NCBI GenBank assembly: GCA_977006965.1 | Contig: OZ345369.1 | Location: 868,001 to 932,000, forward strand | DNA length: 64,000 nt | Source of the DNA: Phymatolithon calcareum | Taxonomy: Eukaryota; Rhodophyta; Florideophyceae; Hapalidiales | Reading direction: 5' to 3' | Shown: positions 32,218-43,472 of the stretch, one piece after another | Numbering within the stretch: the first letter of the stretch is position 1 | Layout: each line of letters begins with the position of its first letter | Translations under genes and position numbers: made by a program | The notes under the pieces: model-generated | Databases searched by the model: none | Told to the model about the DNA's origin: nothing | What the model saw: only the letters and a program-made list of their open reading frames with translations

Positions 32218-34400
32218 CTACTGAGCGCTTCCTTTCGGAATTGACCCATTCGTTCGAAGGAAGTATCCAACTTTTATTAATATGGATGTCACTCCAGGGG
32301 ATAAATATGATCTCTTGCAACTTCTTATTACCCCAGCCATACTAAAGACCATTTCGGAAGGCGTGGAGCTCGCGATGGGACAGAATACTATTCGTGCAAT
32401 ACGCGCAAACCGAGGAATCGTTATCTCATTCTGCCTCCAAAAATTCAAAGGTGATTCGCATGCTCTTCCTATGGTATTGGCTTGATACTCATTGTACTCT
32501 TCCTCGAGCGTCTTCTTCTTAAAATCATTATTGGCCGCCAGCACCTCTTGTCCTTGTTCCATCATCCCGGCAGTCAGGAGGTCGTCAACGTATTCGGAAT
32601 ATCTTTGTACCCCTTCCGGCTCAACACTGCTTTCCGCCGTCGCCGGTATAAATTTATCGGCAACTGCACAGCTTCAATGTCACTCAATGTATACTGATGA
32701 AGATGCACCATGTGTCGCATCGACTTATAAAATAGACACAGCAGTGTGGCAACATGAGCGCAGTGTTCTGCCTTCGGGAACTCCAAATTGTGCTTCATCC
32801 TCCTATCCAAAATAAGTTTTTGGATGTCTTTCGAAAGGATATTTGCTGCTGTATCAGGGGGCGTTGTTGACTCGACTTTCTTCAGCTTCACAATCACTGA
32901 AGAAAGAACAACATCCAGAATGTGCATTGCTGGGGATTTTTCTTTCTCCAAAAGCTCAGTGGCCTTTTTAGCATCTTCGAAAGCCTCCAAACATTTAGAA
33001 ATTGTGCGCATATCCCCGGCGGAATTGCACCAGGCATTAAGGTTCCAAATTTTGCTCCCTGCGCATATATATTTCCGATCGCCTCTTCGACGAAAGATCT
33101 TATTTTGAGGAAGCGTTTCAGCATCACCACTGTGGATCCCCATCTTGTTTTAACATCCATTAATAGCCTCAAAGGAACTTTTTCCCGCGCTTCTTGGGCG
33201 GATTTCAGAAACGGCCACCCAGTGGGCGACTTTCGGAAATACCTGCTGACGTTTCTCGCCTTCTCGATGGTTCGCCTTACTGCCGACCGCTTCAATGCTT
33301 CTCTGACGCTTAGTTGAAGTGAGTGCGCAATGCAAGACTCGCGGTTGAATGTGACCTGAACAGTTCGGGCAGGTGACTGTACCCGAGAAGAACTAAAACC
33401 AGGAGGTGCGGACAGTGGTGAGGAGACAAATAGCAAGCTATCTGGGTCGTTCTTTTCGAGCAGATCGTTTAATCAATCGTTGCTCGTGCTGTTTGAAGGA
33501 ATTCTGACATCTTCAATCTCTGCAATGCGGTCATCTCCATCGCTATCGTCAGAGTTTTCTGGAATATGCTCATCTAGTTCCAGAAGTCCTTCGAAATCCT
33601 CCACATCTTTCGGAAAATCACCATTAGATTCGACTTCTTTCCAGTTCTCGTGAATTGCTTCGAGTTCCGCAATAATTTCTCGTTGCTTCGCGCTCAATTG
33701 CCCCTGCTTTTTCGCGTTACTTGCGTTGTCCACGCTAACGTGAACGAATTTTTTCGAAATCCCATACGCAGTGGCAGTATTTACGAGGTACTCTGACAGA
33801 GATTGCCAGTATGTGATCCAGAAAGTTTCCGCATGAGATTAAATGTGAATGAAAATTCCATTCCTTGTCAATGTACGAAACTGTCAAAGAGCAATATGAG
33901 GTTCCCATTCTATCTGTCCAAACATCCGTCGTCGCTCCCATCGCCTGAACTTCTCTTAGAGTCTTTTTCAAGGAACGGGTAACATCAATATCTGCATGTC
34001 TCACTCTCCGAAGGATTGTCATTCGAAATGGAGCTGTGTGCCGCAGCAAAAACTCTTCCAATTGTTTCTTGAAGGCAACGATCTTCAACTATTGAAAGCG
34101 GACGCAAATCTTCAATAATCCATTCCGTTAAGTGATCAATAATTATTTGTTGGTGGTGATGTTTCAGCGGCAGCTTGGTAGAAGAAATTTTAGTGAGCAT
34201 TGTTGGCAATGGATCACTCTTCTCCTGTTCTTTTTTGGCGGATGATTGACTGTACGGTACGCTTGTGTTGTCAAATGTGTGGCTCTTCGTCAAATGGCAC
34301 GCCATATTTGTAGTTCCATTGTTCTTCGCAAAGGATTTTTTGCAAAGTTTGCAGAGAAAGCGGCTCTTTTTCCCATTTCCATTGACAAGAACCTATGTGT
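32218..34400 (-). pseudogene. hAT-superfamily transposase, broken
   Basis: Read on the minus strand, a BED zinc finger comes first: LCKLCKKSFAK...HLTKSH, giving C-x2-C and H-x4-H. Then come the DDE region MGATTDVWTDRMGTSYCSLT and YIDKEWNFHSHL (about 33,740-33,960), the block VKTRWGSTVVMLKRF (near 33,150), and the C-terminal dimerisation block PLNFWRQNEITIPRFARIAR ... SSTPSEMVFSMAGVI (32,230-32,470). The pieces lie in at least four frames separated by stops, so no full protein is made. Possible ends of the parent element are the GGGCC-type repeats near 29126-29400 and 34795, but no matching 8-bp target duplication was found. Confidence 0.85.
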
Positions 34401-34796
34401 ACCAATGGTCTGTGCTGCTCCCTGTGTATGCAACTCATCTCAGATTGGCTTTGGCGCTTGACGTGGGCGATGAACCCATACCGGTGGAATGCTTTTCAAG
34501 GTTGATGTTCGAGGGAATTAAAGCAAAAGCGAACATCATCGCTGACGTAGACCCTATCAAGGGGACACAAATGTCAATGTTAGCCTTACTAATTACTCTT
34601 CGCTTTTAGTAATTTCCGCGCAAAAATACGGATCTAAACTAATATTCCGACGCGGGTTACACATTTCTGTAAGGACGCCTCGCGAGGCGTCTCTTATTGG
34701 GGCGACTCGCGAGTCGGCCTTTCTCAAAAAGGGATCCTCAAAGGTGTGGGAGTCGAGAGTCCATGTTCATCTCTATTTGTGTCTTGTAAAACGGGC

Positions 34797-35157
34797 CTCA
34801 TCGGTTTGTCAAACCAATCTATGCGACAGTGAAATTCATTGTGCGCGCTACTCTCTACGGTTTAGATGCTCGTCGCATGTAGCATTTCCGTCATCGCAGG
34901 CAGAAAGGTCGATGCTCATGGGCTGAGCCGCTTTGTCGATTTTTTTCGTTTCACATCGACAAGATTGTGGATGTTGAGCGTTCAGCATGTCTGCGAAGAG
35001 TGGCCAGTGTTTCATCACGAGGAGCAGTGACGGGCCCTCATTTCGGACGGCAAGTAGGGCTTCTTGTGTTTGCGGCCTGGTTTGCGAAAAGGTCAAACGG
35101 AATCAAAGCATCTTGTACTAGCTGGTATCTAGTGACTGTAACACGTACGATGCTGCC
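34797..35157 (-). mobile_element. MULE-like element, copy 2, left fragment
   Basis: This is the reverse complement of the 20320-20745 part of MULE copy 1, including the GRKRKKP-type basic tail and zinc-knuckle remnant. It stops at 34797, where a hAT-like end abuts it, and at 35157, where the gypsy LTR begins. Its last five bases CTGCC (35153-35157) are the gypsy target site. Confidence 0.7.
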
Positions 35158-35434
35158 ATTAACAGAGTGAGTCTGAAGAAATTCACTCTGTTCCTCAAGA
35201 CATTAATTTGATGGTCATGAGAAATACGGACACACTATTAATAGTGCTAGAACTAAGTGTTCGCCATTGACTCATTAGCATTCAATGAGCAGATCCGAAA
35301 TGTCTATATATCTCGAGATAGCGTAGAAAGCCACGAGAGGAAAGAACGACAAAGAGCAGGAGATATCTATTCATAACCATGAGCGATAAACAAGGCGTTA
35401 TCGCCAAACATCACAGTCTCACGCCAATGTCACA
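35158..35434 (+). repeat. Gypsy 5' LTR
   Basis: It begins ATTAACAGAG (TGTAACAGAG in the other copy) and ends TGTCACA. Two bases later TGGCAGCACCTCAG may be the primer-binding site, since it starts with the expected TGG. Confidence 0.85.
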
Positions 35435-35477
35435 TTTGGCAGCACCTCAGTGAAAATCGCAAGGGACCGTCGCAGAA

Positions 35478-36417
35478 TGGATACTCGTCAAACGTCTGCA
35501 GCTAAAGCAGCGAGGCAGGGGAATCTCTCAGAGCTGGAACAAAAGTTGAACTCTCTGACTGCCCTGGTGGAGGCCCAGCAAGCAACTATTCAATCTCTTT
35601 CGTCAAACAAAAACGTCAGCAACGACTAGACGGCTAGTGGTGGTTCTGATTCTGCTGTACTACCGCAGAGCTTAAACGTACCTACAATCAAGGAATATGC
35701 TGGGAACGAGAAGGAGCGCAACTCTGTAAGTATTCGAAGCTTCTTCCACAGCATTCGCAAGATAGGAGCTCTATCTAATATGTCCGAACAAAAGATGCTT
35801 TCATTGGCCGAATGCTATCTGCAAGAAAAGGACGCGGCGTGGATGATGCGCCTTGAGCAAGACAACAGGAAGCCGAAAACAATCTCAGACCTGCAGTCGG
35901 AGATGCTGAAGGAGTTCTTGCATTCAGATGAACGGACTCAAGCTAAGCTTAAGTTGATGAAACTCAAATTCAAGAGTAATATGGAAAAGCACATTACGAC
36001 TTTTCAGGAATATGTCTAGATTTGTGGTACACCAAAGTCCGAATCTTACTTGTTTTTGTTTATGGGACTCATTCCAAGTTATAAGGAAGAGTTCGTAAAG
36101 AAGTACCCTCCAGGAGACCCCAGCAGCATGCAGGACGTTTATATGTACGCGCATACCATAGATACTTCTTTTACATGGGGCCAAGAGGAGAAGGAGGTAC
36201 GAGGAAGTTGTCGAACGCGCCTGCTCAGCACAATGAGAAAAGTAATTCCAAAAGCAAGAGAAAATCACTCTTGCAGAATAAAGATGCACCGTCATGGGGC
36301 AAGGCGCGAAAAGGGGAAGGTGATATCCATCGGAAGGACGATCGTTGCATGAAGTGCGGTGGAAAAGTTTGGAGCGATAAATCGTGCCAATGTCGCAAAG
36401 ACGAGGGCCAAAAATGA
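35478..36417 (+). pseudogene. Gypsy gag remnant
   Basis: Frames from the ATG at 35478 carry a gag-like helical region (KDAAWMMRLEQDNRKPKTIS, then LKEFLHSDERTQAKLKLMKL) and end in a cysteine-bearing basic tail CMKCGGKVWSDKSCQCRKDE. That tail only partly fits a zinc knuckle because the His is missing. Stops at about 35628 and 36017, and frame changes after 36350, break it. Confidence 0.75.
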
Positions 36418-36480
36418 AGACCCAAAAAACTAGTATGGCCACACATTTTTGCGGCATGTATAAGCAGTGTTCAAGGGACA

Positions 36481-36684
36481 TTGAAAGGGAAGCCTGTAAG
36501 AGGGCACCAGACCCTGTCATACATATGTAAAGGTGACGTTCCGAACATGATTTTTGATGTGCAGATAAACGGTAAACCTGCAATTGCATTTGTAGACCCA
36601 GGCACATCGTATTTATTTATATCCAAGGAAACCGCAAAGACGTTCGAGGTAAACGTCAAAGACTTAAGTTCGATGGATGTTTAA
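36481..36684 (+). pseudogene. Gypsy retropepsin-like protease remnant
   Basis: The motif FVDPGTSYLFIS is a retropepsin active site in which the usual D-S/T-G is D-P-G. A stop follows at 36682. The later strand VPYAVVGLSWLRRHNPVVDW (36808-36868) is the typical flap-to-end segment of gypsy proteases. Confidence 0.75.
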
Positions 36685-37139
36685 CTAGGAGAAGGATGTT
36701 CTATCGCATCTTCTGGAACTCCAGCTTGTCGCATTGAGTGTGGTGAGGTTGCGCGCGTTGGAAATTGTTATATTGTTCTGATGACAAGTCTATATCAAGG
36801 GGTTCCGTACGCAGTCGTGGGACTATCATGGCTCCGTCGTCATAACCCAGTAGTTGACTGGCAGACGAGTAGACTTCACTACAAGAGAGAGGACGGTACA
36901 CGTGTTTCCTGTCACTACGAAACTACAGGAAATGTAAAAAGTTCGAGATCAAAAGAATGTCATTGAAGAAAATGTGCCACTTTGTTCGGAAACTAAAATG
37001 TGATATCTATTCCGTACGCGCAGTTAGCCCGTCGTTGAAAGGTACAGTGGCACACAAAGACCTCTCTAGTCTAGTTGACGAAAACGAAAGATATTTTCGT
37101 GGACGAGCTTCCAAACCAGCATCCACCCCGAAGGCAAGT

Positions 37140-38430
37140 AGACTTCGAGATTTATCTTAAGACTGATTCGCCACCTCCCGTATATCCGGTAATTTGACTC
37201 TCTACAGCGGAGCTCGAGGAGCTCAAACGAAAATTAGAAACACTTCTAAACAAAGGATTAATTCGACCGTCGTCATCTCCATACGGAGCACCAGGCTTTT
37301 TCATAACAAAGAAAAGCGGCGATCTAAGAATGGTGTGTGACTATAGAGCTCTCAATACGATCACCTTCGCTGACTCTAATCCAGTACCACTCATAAGTGA
37401 GGCCTTGGATCAAATCGCGGGGCGAATTTTTTCCCAGATTGACCTCATAGGGGCCTACCATCAGATGAGAATCCGCGAGGAGGACTGTCATAAGACTGCA
37501 ATCAGAACTCGATTCGGAGCTTTCGAATGGAGAGTAGTATGCTTCTGCTTGACAAAGGCGCCAGCAGCCTTCAGCCGAATGCTGTCTACGACACTCCATG
37601 AACTCAACGGGAATTTCTTGGTCCTTTTCCTTAACGACGTACAAGTATATAGCAAGGATATTCAAGAGCACAAAGAGAAGCTTCGGAAACTTTTAACATA
37701 ATTCAAGCCAACAAGCCATACGCTAAAAAGTGCAAGTGTTAGATTGGTGTGTCGGAGGTGGAGTTCTTAGGGCATAATTTCATTCCGAAGGAGTGTATAT
37801 GCAATACAGATACATAAATGCAATACAATAATGGTCAAAATTGTCGTCTGTAAAAGAAGTGCAGCAGTTTCTAGGTCGGGCAAATTATTACCGCCGATTC
37901 GTGAAGGGTTTCGCAAGAATGGCACAACCGATATCTGACCTAGTTCGCAAGCAGTGATACAAGTGGGAGACTGAGCAAACACAGGCCTTTATATCTTTAA
38001 AAGATGCTCTTACGATCGCACCGCTTCTCAAACATCATGGTCCAAATGAAACGTTTGTGGTTTCAACGGATGCATCCAAGTATGCCGTGGGCGCTGCTTT
38101 GGAGCAAAATGGTCATCCAATAGCATATCTATCTCATCGCCTATCACACACGGAAACTGGATAGGATACCGGAGACCAAGAATTATTGGCTTCTATGATC
38201 GCTCTCAGTGAGTGTCGAGAGAATCTGAGCGGAAAAACATTTATTCTTAAGGCCGATCATGAACCGATAAGGTATCTGCAAGCTAAAGAACGTTGTTCTG
38301 ATCGTCAAGGACGCTGGCTGGAGGACCTGCAGCCATTTTCTTACGACGTACAGCACGTACCGGGCAGTAACCATGTAGTTCCAGACTCCGGATGCGTTGA
38401 GCCGAAGACCAGATCACACACCGGCGCTTA
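37140..38430 (+). pseudogene. Gypsy reverse transcriptase-RNase H remnant
   Basis: RT blocks LIRPSSSPYGAPGFFITKKS, LRMVCDYRALN and FSQIDLIGAYHQMRI are clear. The catalytic box YLDD reads FLNDV (near 37625-37640), so the first Asp is Asn. RNase H blocks include VVSTDASKYAVGAALEQNG and KADHEPIRYL. Stops at about 37698, 37957 and 38162 break the frame. Confidence 0.88.
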
Positions 38431-38874
38431 AGAAAATGGACCTGAACAACCCAGGTTTTATAAAGAAAATCATGTCTATTTATCAATCTGATGACCTAGC
38501 TCGGAAACTACTCGAAGTTCTTCGAGATGGTAAAGAGCCGGCTGACAGAAAAGTTGTGATTGCCTTAAAGAACTCTAGTGTTAGAAATAGTTTACTCTAC
38601 TGGCAAGGGACACATGATGTGGCGTCCAACACCGCTATCATACCCTCCATTTCCTATAAGGCTAGCTCCCTTCAAATTGTCATTACAGCTTGCATTTACG
38701 GCAAGCCCTTACAGATAGAATTACAGTTATTACAGTACCGTAGGTTTCGATGCGTACTTACACCATGAAGGATCACCAAGGGCAAACTCTAGAACCGCTG
38801 CTTACAGCTGCTTTACACAGCTTGATCCCATTCTTTTTCTATAAAGGTCGCCGGTTCGCGGTGCCCTCTGCGTT

Positions 38875-39744
38875 TTGCCAGGGAACAACCCGACCACAGC
38901 CAGTGTGCCAACTTGTGCGTTTAAAAACCCCACACATGAGCTTCGAACTTATCTACCTGCGGTGGAATCGCTTAGATCGGACATGAGTAAGGATGTTCAC
39001 GATGCGTCTAATTTAGGAAAGGATAAGGCGTACACCAGAATAGAAAGCTATGCATACTGTTCGCACATGATCGACGATGTGGCCAAATACACTGCTAGTT
39101 GTCGCGAGTGTCAGGCGAATAAGATTCTAAACCTGTTTCCAGCTGGAGAGCTGTACTCGCACGAAGTCCATGAGCACTGCTGGGAAGTAATAACAACTGA
39201 CTTCCTAACAGAAATCCCTACTTCGAAGAGAGGATTTGACTCCGTTTTAATCATTGTCGACAAACTGTCGACGAGAGGTATATATATTCCGACTAGGAAG
39301 ACAGTAACTTCACCTGAAATTGCAGCTCTGTTCCAAGATTTCGTATTCTCAAAACTTGAGATACCTATAAGAATCATCTCCGATAGAGATCCGAATTTTT
39401 CCACTAAGTATTGAAAGTGCCTGACCGAACTCAAAAACATTCGACTGAATATGGCAACGAAGGACCATCCGCAAACAGACGGCCAATCCGAGATCATGGT
39501 ACGATTGGTTACGAATATGATCTTCCAAAAGTGCCCTGATGATTAGGATTTATCGAATACGAATAAAATGCATCCCAAAATACAAGCAGGGGACTTTCTC
39601 CGTTCGAAGCCGATGTTGGACATGTTACACACGCTCCTCTGACTCGTATTCCGTGCCAGTGTACAGTACAGTGCCAATCAGCATCTGATTACGCAGAACG
39701 ACATAAGAGGTTCAGGTCCATTGCTAGGGATAATCTTGCCACTT
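38875..39744 (+). pseudogene. Gypsy integrase, first part
   Basis: The HHCC zinc-binding part is visible (CSHMIDDVAKYTASCRECQ). The catalytic core follows: TTDFLTEIP, IISDRDPNFSTKY (stop at 39412), then DHPQTDGQSEIMVR with the Glu. The frame runs into piggyBac copy 2 at 39745. Confidence 0.85.
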
Positions 39745-39748
39745 CTAG

Positions 39749-42312
39749 TGTCTAGTTTACTAACCACCTCAATTGAGGGGCTTTTTCAAAGCTCAAAAAA
39801 GAATGTAGAAAGAATGCGAAACAGAAAGTTCGCGCCAACTTTGGGAAGGCGGGCTTGTGTTCTGCCTGAGGAGAACCCAAACTACGGCCTTAAATGGGCG
39901 TCGTTCGGCGGTAGGAACGAAATTACAATTTTCAGTTAGAAGAAGCGGACCTGCCATGTCACGAGAAAAAGACCCGCGCCGAGTGGTCGGCGCGTCCGTA
40001 CACACTAAGGCAACATCAGTGACCAGTCTCGCAGAGTGTTGCAGGCTCTATGGAGCCTTTTTCAAGTCAAAAAAAGTGAACGGCACAGTTCTGGAGGTAC
40101 TATTGAATGAAATCAATGGTCGCGCAAGCACATCGCTTCGCGTGAAATGGGTCCTAGTTCAGAAACCGACTGAGAAAACTAAGATTAAGACACTCAAGAT
40201 TGTTAACATCAAGGCAGGAAAGGTTGACGAAGGTTCTCCGTCCTCTCGAATGCTTGTATCAAGTCCCAGCACGCAGAACTCTGCACCACAAAATCCGGCT
40301 TACAGTACTCGTGGTCGTCCGTCTTCTTCGCCAAATGCCAGTTTATTGTCCCCAGTCGCAGCCACAAGCTCTCCAAAACAGCACGCAAGCTTCGATACAA
40401 CCCTCAGAAGCTATGGACGCCCTATACCAGGCACTCTCGCCTACGCCATGCAAGGCTCTTGGGACCAGGTGTCGCAAGAGGAAGTAGATGTCATCACACC
40501 CGACCGCGAACCCAACGTTATTGCTCATGGGGTGCCATGGTACAAGCGACAAGTTCTATGCCCGATTGGCGGACGAATTACACGTCAGTTCTGGACAGTT
40601 CGCACTCCACATGGAGATTTTATATCGGAAAATGGTGGTATTGGGCATCACACGCCCTATGATTGCTTTATGACCATGTTTCCGCAAGGTCACCTTCGAA
40701 AAATAGCAGCATGGACGTCCGCGAAGCTGAAACGAATCGCGCGAAAAGAGACTACGGTCACAGAGCTGATTAAGTTTTTCGGAATCCTCGTCCTCATGAC
40801 AAGATTTGAGTTCGGCGCTAAGACAGATCTATGGCAGACTACCAGGCAGAACAAATACATCCCGGCTCCTTGTTTTTCAAACACTGGGATGTCAAGAGAC
40901 TGGTTCACCACATACCTTCAGTGCGTTACATTCAGCATACAACCTAGTGAAAGAGGCAGCATGTCTTCTGCGCAGTACCGCTGGGCGCTCGTTCAAGATT
41001 TTGTCGATGCCATAAACGAGCACCGAAAGCGCAATGTGTCGCCGTCGGACCTCATTTGCGTTGATGAGTCCATATCTCGCTGGTATGGCAACGGAGGTCA
41101 TTGGCTTGATGTCGGACTACCTCAGTACATTGCGATTAACCATAAGCCGGAGAACGGTTGCGAGATACAGAACTCTGCATGTGGAAGAAGTGGGATAATG
41201 CTGCATCTCGAGCTCGTTACAACCGCAGAAGACGAGAAGAAAAAGGATTTCGAAGGCGAAATGGCCCATGGTACAGCAGTTTTACGCCGTCTTGTTGCCG
41301 CATACTCTGGCACAAGGCGCATTGTCTGCGCGGATTCTTACTTTGCGAGTGTTGAATCTGCAGAGATGCTTCTTCGTTTGGGCCTAAAATTCGTTGGAGT
41401 CATCAAAACGGCGACTAAGAAGGATCCCATGGACTACCTATCAAGAATTGAGATTTCAGAAAGAGGTCAATGTGTTTCTCTCGTTCGAAAATCCTTGAGC
41501 GGTGAGCCGTTAATGATGGCGGCTCTTTGGCTTGACCGGGATCGCCGCTATTTTATTTCGACTACCTCTACGACACTGGAAGGCAAACCGCACAATCGTG
41601 TGCGTTGGCGTCAGCTTGAAGAAGGACCGTCTCGTGTTGAGCTGTCCGTGCCCCAGCCCGAGGTATGCGAGACGTACTACTCTGCGTGTGCGCAAATCTA
41701 CAAGCACAATCGGTGCCGCCAAGAGAGTTTGGATCTTGAGAAGAAAGTCAACACCCTGGACTGGTCGTTCCGCGTTAACACATCTCTTTTGGCGATTTGT
41801 GTGGTTGACAGCTGGCTTTTATTCTCCGGTGCGCATGCAGAGTATCAGGATCACATGACGCAACGAAGGTATTATGAAGTGCTGGCCGAGCAACTCATCG
41901 ATAACTCGTTCGATTCGCGTAATACTCGTCGCCGCTCAACCACTCCTGAACGTACTTTTGTCTCCGGGAGCGGTGTTGGAACCCACTTAACCCCCACGAG
42001 AAAGAAAGGGAAGACTGCGGATGGCATGATGACTAATTTTGCTTCGCAAAAGAACTGCAGGGTCTGCAAAGTCAAGAAGACAACGCTGGTGTGCTCATCA
42101 TGTAACAGGCTAGATGGTGCCGCAATATTCATTTGCGGCACGTCTACTGGCAGGAATTGCTTCGCGAAGCATGTGGAAGACATCCATGAGCTTGACGCTT
42201 TTGATGTGCCCGATAGTGAGTAGCTTTCATGCGCAAAAATTAAATCATTTTCGTTACCTCAATTGAGGGAAAAGTGCCCCTCAAGTGAGGAAAATTTTCA
42301 GTAAACTAGACA
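39749..42312 (+). mobile_element. piggyBac-family element, copy 2, intact, CTAG target
   Basis: The element is 2,564 bp with perfect 13-bp terminal repeats TGTCTAGTTTACT and exact CTAG tetranucleotides at 39745-39748 and 42313-42316. Removing the element and one CTAG rejoins the gypsy integrase reading frame without a gap, so the borders and the 4-bp duplication are supported independently of the repeats. Subterminal palindromes of the CCTCAATTGAGG type lie inside both ends. It carries one complete transposase frame. Confidence 0.95.
39956..42223 (+). CDS. piggyBac-like transposase (DDE_Tnp_1_7), intact
   Basis: The protein has 755 residues from the ATG at 39956 (MSREKDPRRVV), chosen because copies 3 and 4 have an ATG at the same place; the frame is open 33 codons further upstream. 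The basic, Ser-rich N-terminal third is followed by the transposase core. That core has Asp370 in CVDESISRWYG and Asp460 in VCADSYFASVES, with a likely third Asp602 in VNTLDWSFR; third-residue assignment is tentative. The C-terminus is a Cys/His-rich finger beginning CRVCKVKK and containing LVCSSCN, and it ends near HVEDIHE, as in piggyBac proteins. It would cut and paste its own element and could mobilise the shorter copies if it recognises their ends. No stop or frameshift is seen. Confidence 0.93.
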   Translation: MSREKDPRRVVGASVHTKATSVTSLAECCRLYGAFFKSKKVNGTVLEVLLNEINGRASTSLRVKWVLVQKPTEKTKIKTLKIVNIKAGKVDEGSPSSRMLVSSPSTQNSAPQNPAYSTRGRPSSSPNASLLSPVAATSSPKQHASFDTTLRSYGRPIPGTLAYAMQGSWDQVSQEEVDVITPDREPNVIAHGVPWYKRQVLCPIGGRITRQFWTVRTPHGDFISENGGIGHHTPYDCFMTMFPQGHLRKIAAWTSAKLKRIARKETTVTELIKFFGILVLMTRFEFGAKTDLWQTTRQNKYIPAPCFSNTGMSRDWFTTYLQCVTFSIQPSERGSMSSAQYRWALVQDFVDAINEHRKRNVSPSDLICVDESISRWYGNGGHWLDVGLPQYIAINHKPENGCEIQNSACGRSGIMLHLELVTTAEDEKKKDFEGEMAHGTAVLRRLVAAYSGTRRIVCADSYFASVESAEMLLRLGLKFVGVIKTATKKDPMDYLSRIEISERGQCVSLVRKSLSGEPLMMAALWLDRDRRYFISTTSTTLEGKPHNRVRWRQLEEGPSRVELSVPQPEVCETYYSACAQIYKHNRCRQESLDLEKKVNTLDWSFRVNTSLLAICVVDSWLLFSGAHAEYQDHMTQRRYYEVLAEQLIDNSFDSRNTRRRSTTPERTFVSGSGVGTHLTPTRKKGKTADGMMTNFASQKNCRVCKVKKTTLVCSSCNRLDGAAIFICGTSTGRNCFAKHVEDIHELDAFDVPDSE

Positions 42313-42316
42313 CTAG

Positions 42317-42810
42317 GGCAAGACAGAAGTATTACGCCGATCTGAACAGACGTGATGTTTCATTTAAAAAAGGAGGGTTGATGATACTAAGATGGGAAAA
42401 ATAAGCGGATTTAATCGCACAGAGCTTCCCAAAAAGTGGAATCCGAGGTCTTAGAGCCATTCTCAATATTTGAGATTGTGGGACCGGTGACATACAAGAT
42501 CGAGTTGCCGCCGTCTATAATGCGTGCAAGCAATGTATTCCATGTATCTAAACTGAAAAAGTACGTTCGCAGGGAAGGAGAAGAAGGGCTGCTCCATATT
42601 TTTATAGATGCGGAAGGAAATGTCGAACAAGAAGTTCAACAGGTTCTCCAAAAGAAAAAGGAGAAAAACAGAATATATTACTTAACCTTATTCGAAGGAA
42701 ATCAAGAGTGTGATGCTGTATGTCTGCCCAAGAAGATCTCAACAACTGCAAAGAACTTATTTCTGAGCTTGAAAATTCGACGAGGACGTCGAAATCCAAA
42801 AAGAGGGTGA
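42317..42810 (+). pseudogene. Gypsy integrase C-terminus and chromo-like tail
   Basis: It continues the integrase after the piggyBac insertion (QKYYADLNRRDVSFKKGG), then VGPVTYKIELPPSIMRASNV and FHVSKLKKYV, the GPY/F-type end of chromovirus integrases. The tail, with EVQQVLQKKKEKNRIYYLTL, resembles a weakly conserved chromodomain, which targets some gypsy elements to heterochromatin. Stops lie near 42402 and 42475. Confidence 0.75.
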
Positions 42811-42811
42811 T

Positions 42812-43082
42812 TGTAACAGAGTGAGTCTGAAGAAATTCACTCTGTTGACATTAATTTGATGGTCATGAGCAATACGGACACGCAATTAATAGTGCTAGAA
42901 CTATGTGGTCGCCATTGACTCATTAGCATTCAATGAGCAGATCCGAAATGTCTATTTATCTCGAGATAGCGTAGAAAGCCACGAGAGGAAAGAACGACAA
43001 AGAGCAGGAAATATCTATCCACAAACATGACCAATAAACAAAGCGTTATTGCCAAACATCACAATCTCACACCTTTGTCACA
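42812..43082 (+). repeat. Gypsy 3' LTR
   Basis: This 271-bp copy begins TGTAACAGAG and ends TGTCACA, followed by the target duplication CTGCC. It differs from the 5' LTR by many substitutions and a short deletion after CACTCTGTT, so the element is not young. Confidence 0.85.
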
Positions 43083-43468
43083 CTGCCGGGCATTGACTTC
43101 CCTCATGTTGCTTGGTCCACGTTCTCAACTTCCATTCGTCCCCGAACCAGCGATTGTTCCACGGTCGAACGACACCCGATGCTGCACCAAGCGCCTAGAA
43201 GCGTACAAAAGTGCAGCGACGACGTGGGTATATGGGCCTCAGGTGCTCTTCAAAGTGGAGGCAGGAGCATGTAGCCCGGAAGTCGCTGCGAACTGTCACA
43301 TCTAATGGTGCCTCTTCGCGGCGAACAAGACAGATGAGCGCGCCACTTTCCATGATTTCAAATTTGTTAGTGCGCGAGCGTTGTGAGTTGAGCGTGGCGG
43401 ACTACTACGACGACATGCTTACAGTGTGCAGTCGTATTCGTAACGGATGAGTACTGTAGTAGGTTTGG
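43083..43468 (-). mobile_element. MULE-like element, copy 2, right fragment
   Basis: This is the reverse complement of the 20000-20320 part of MULE copy 1 and continues the 34797-35157 fragment across the gypsy insertion. It breaks off inside the terminal repeat (GGATGAGT...GGTTTGG), where piggyBac copy 3 begins at a CTAG. Confidence 0.7.
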
Positions 43469-43472
43469 CTAG

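Larger units (their letters stand above)
35158..43082 (+). mobile_element. Ty3/gypsy chromovirus, defective, interrupted by piggyBac copy 2
   Basis: The LTRs at 35158-35434 and 42812-43082 have the same layout but many differences. The element is flanked by the 5-bp duplication CTGCC (35153-35157 and 43083-43087). Domain order is gag, protease, RT, RNase H, integrase, chromo-like tail, as in chromoviruses. Stops occur in every domain. The 2,564-bp piggyBac copy 2 lies inside the integrase region, so gypsy itself is about 5.4 kb. Confidence 0.92.

Noticed and set aside
34695-34795. Complete hAT element with matched ends around the transposase
   Set aside because: End-like repeats exist at about 29126-29400, 30541-30559 and 34775-34795, but no pair gives an 8-bp target duplication, so I mark only the pseudogene.
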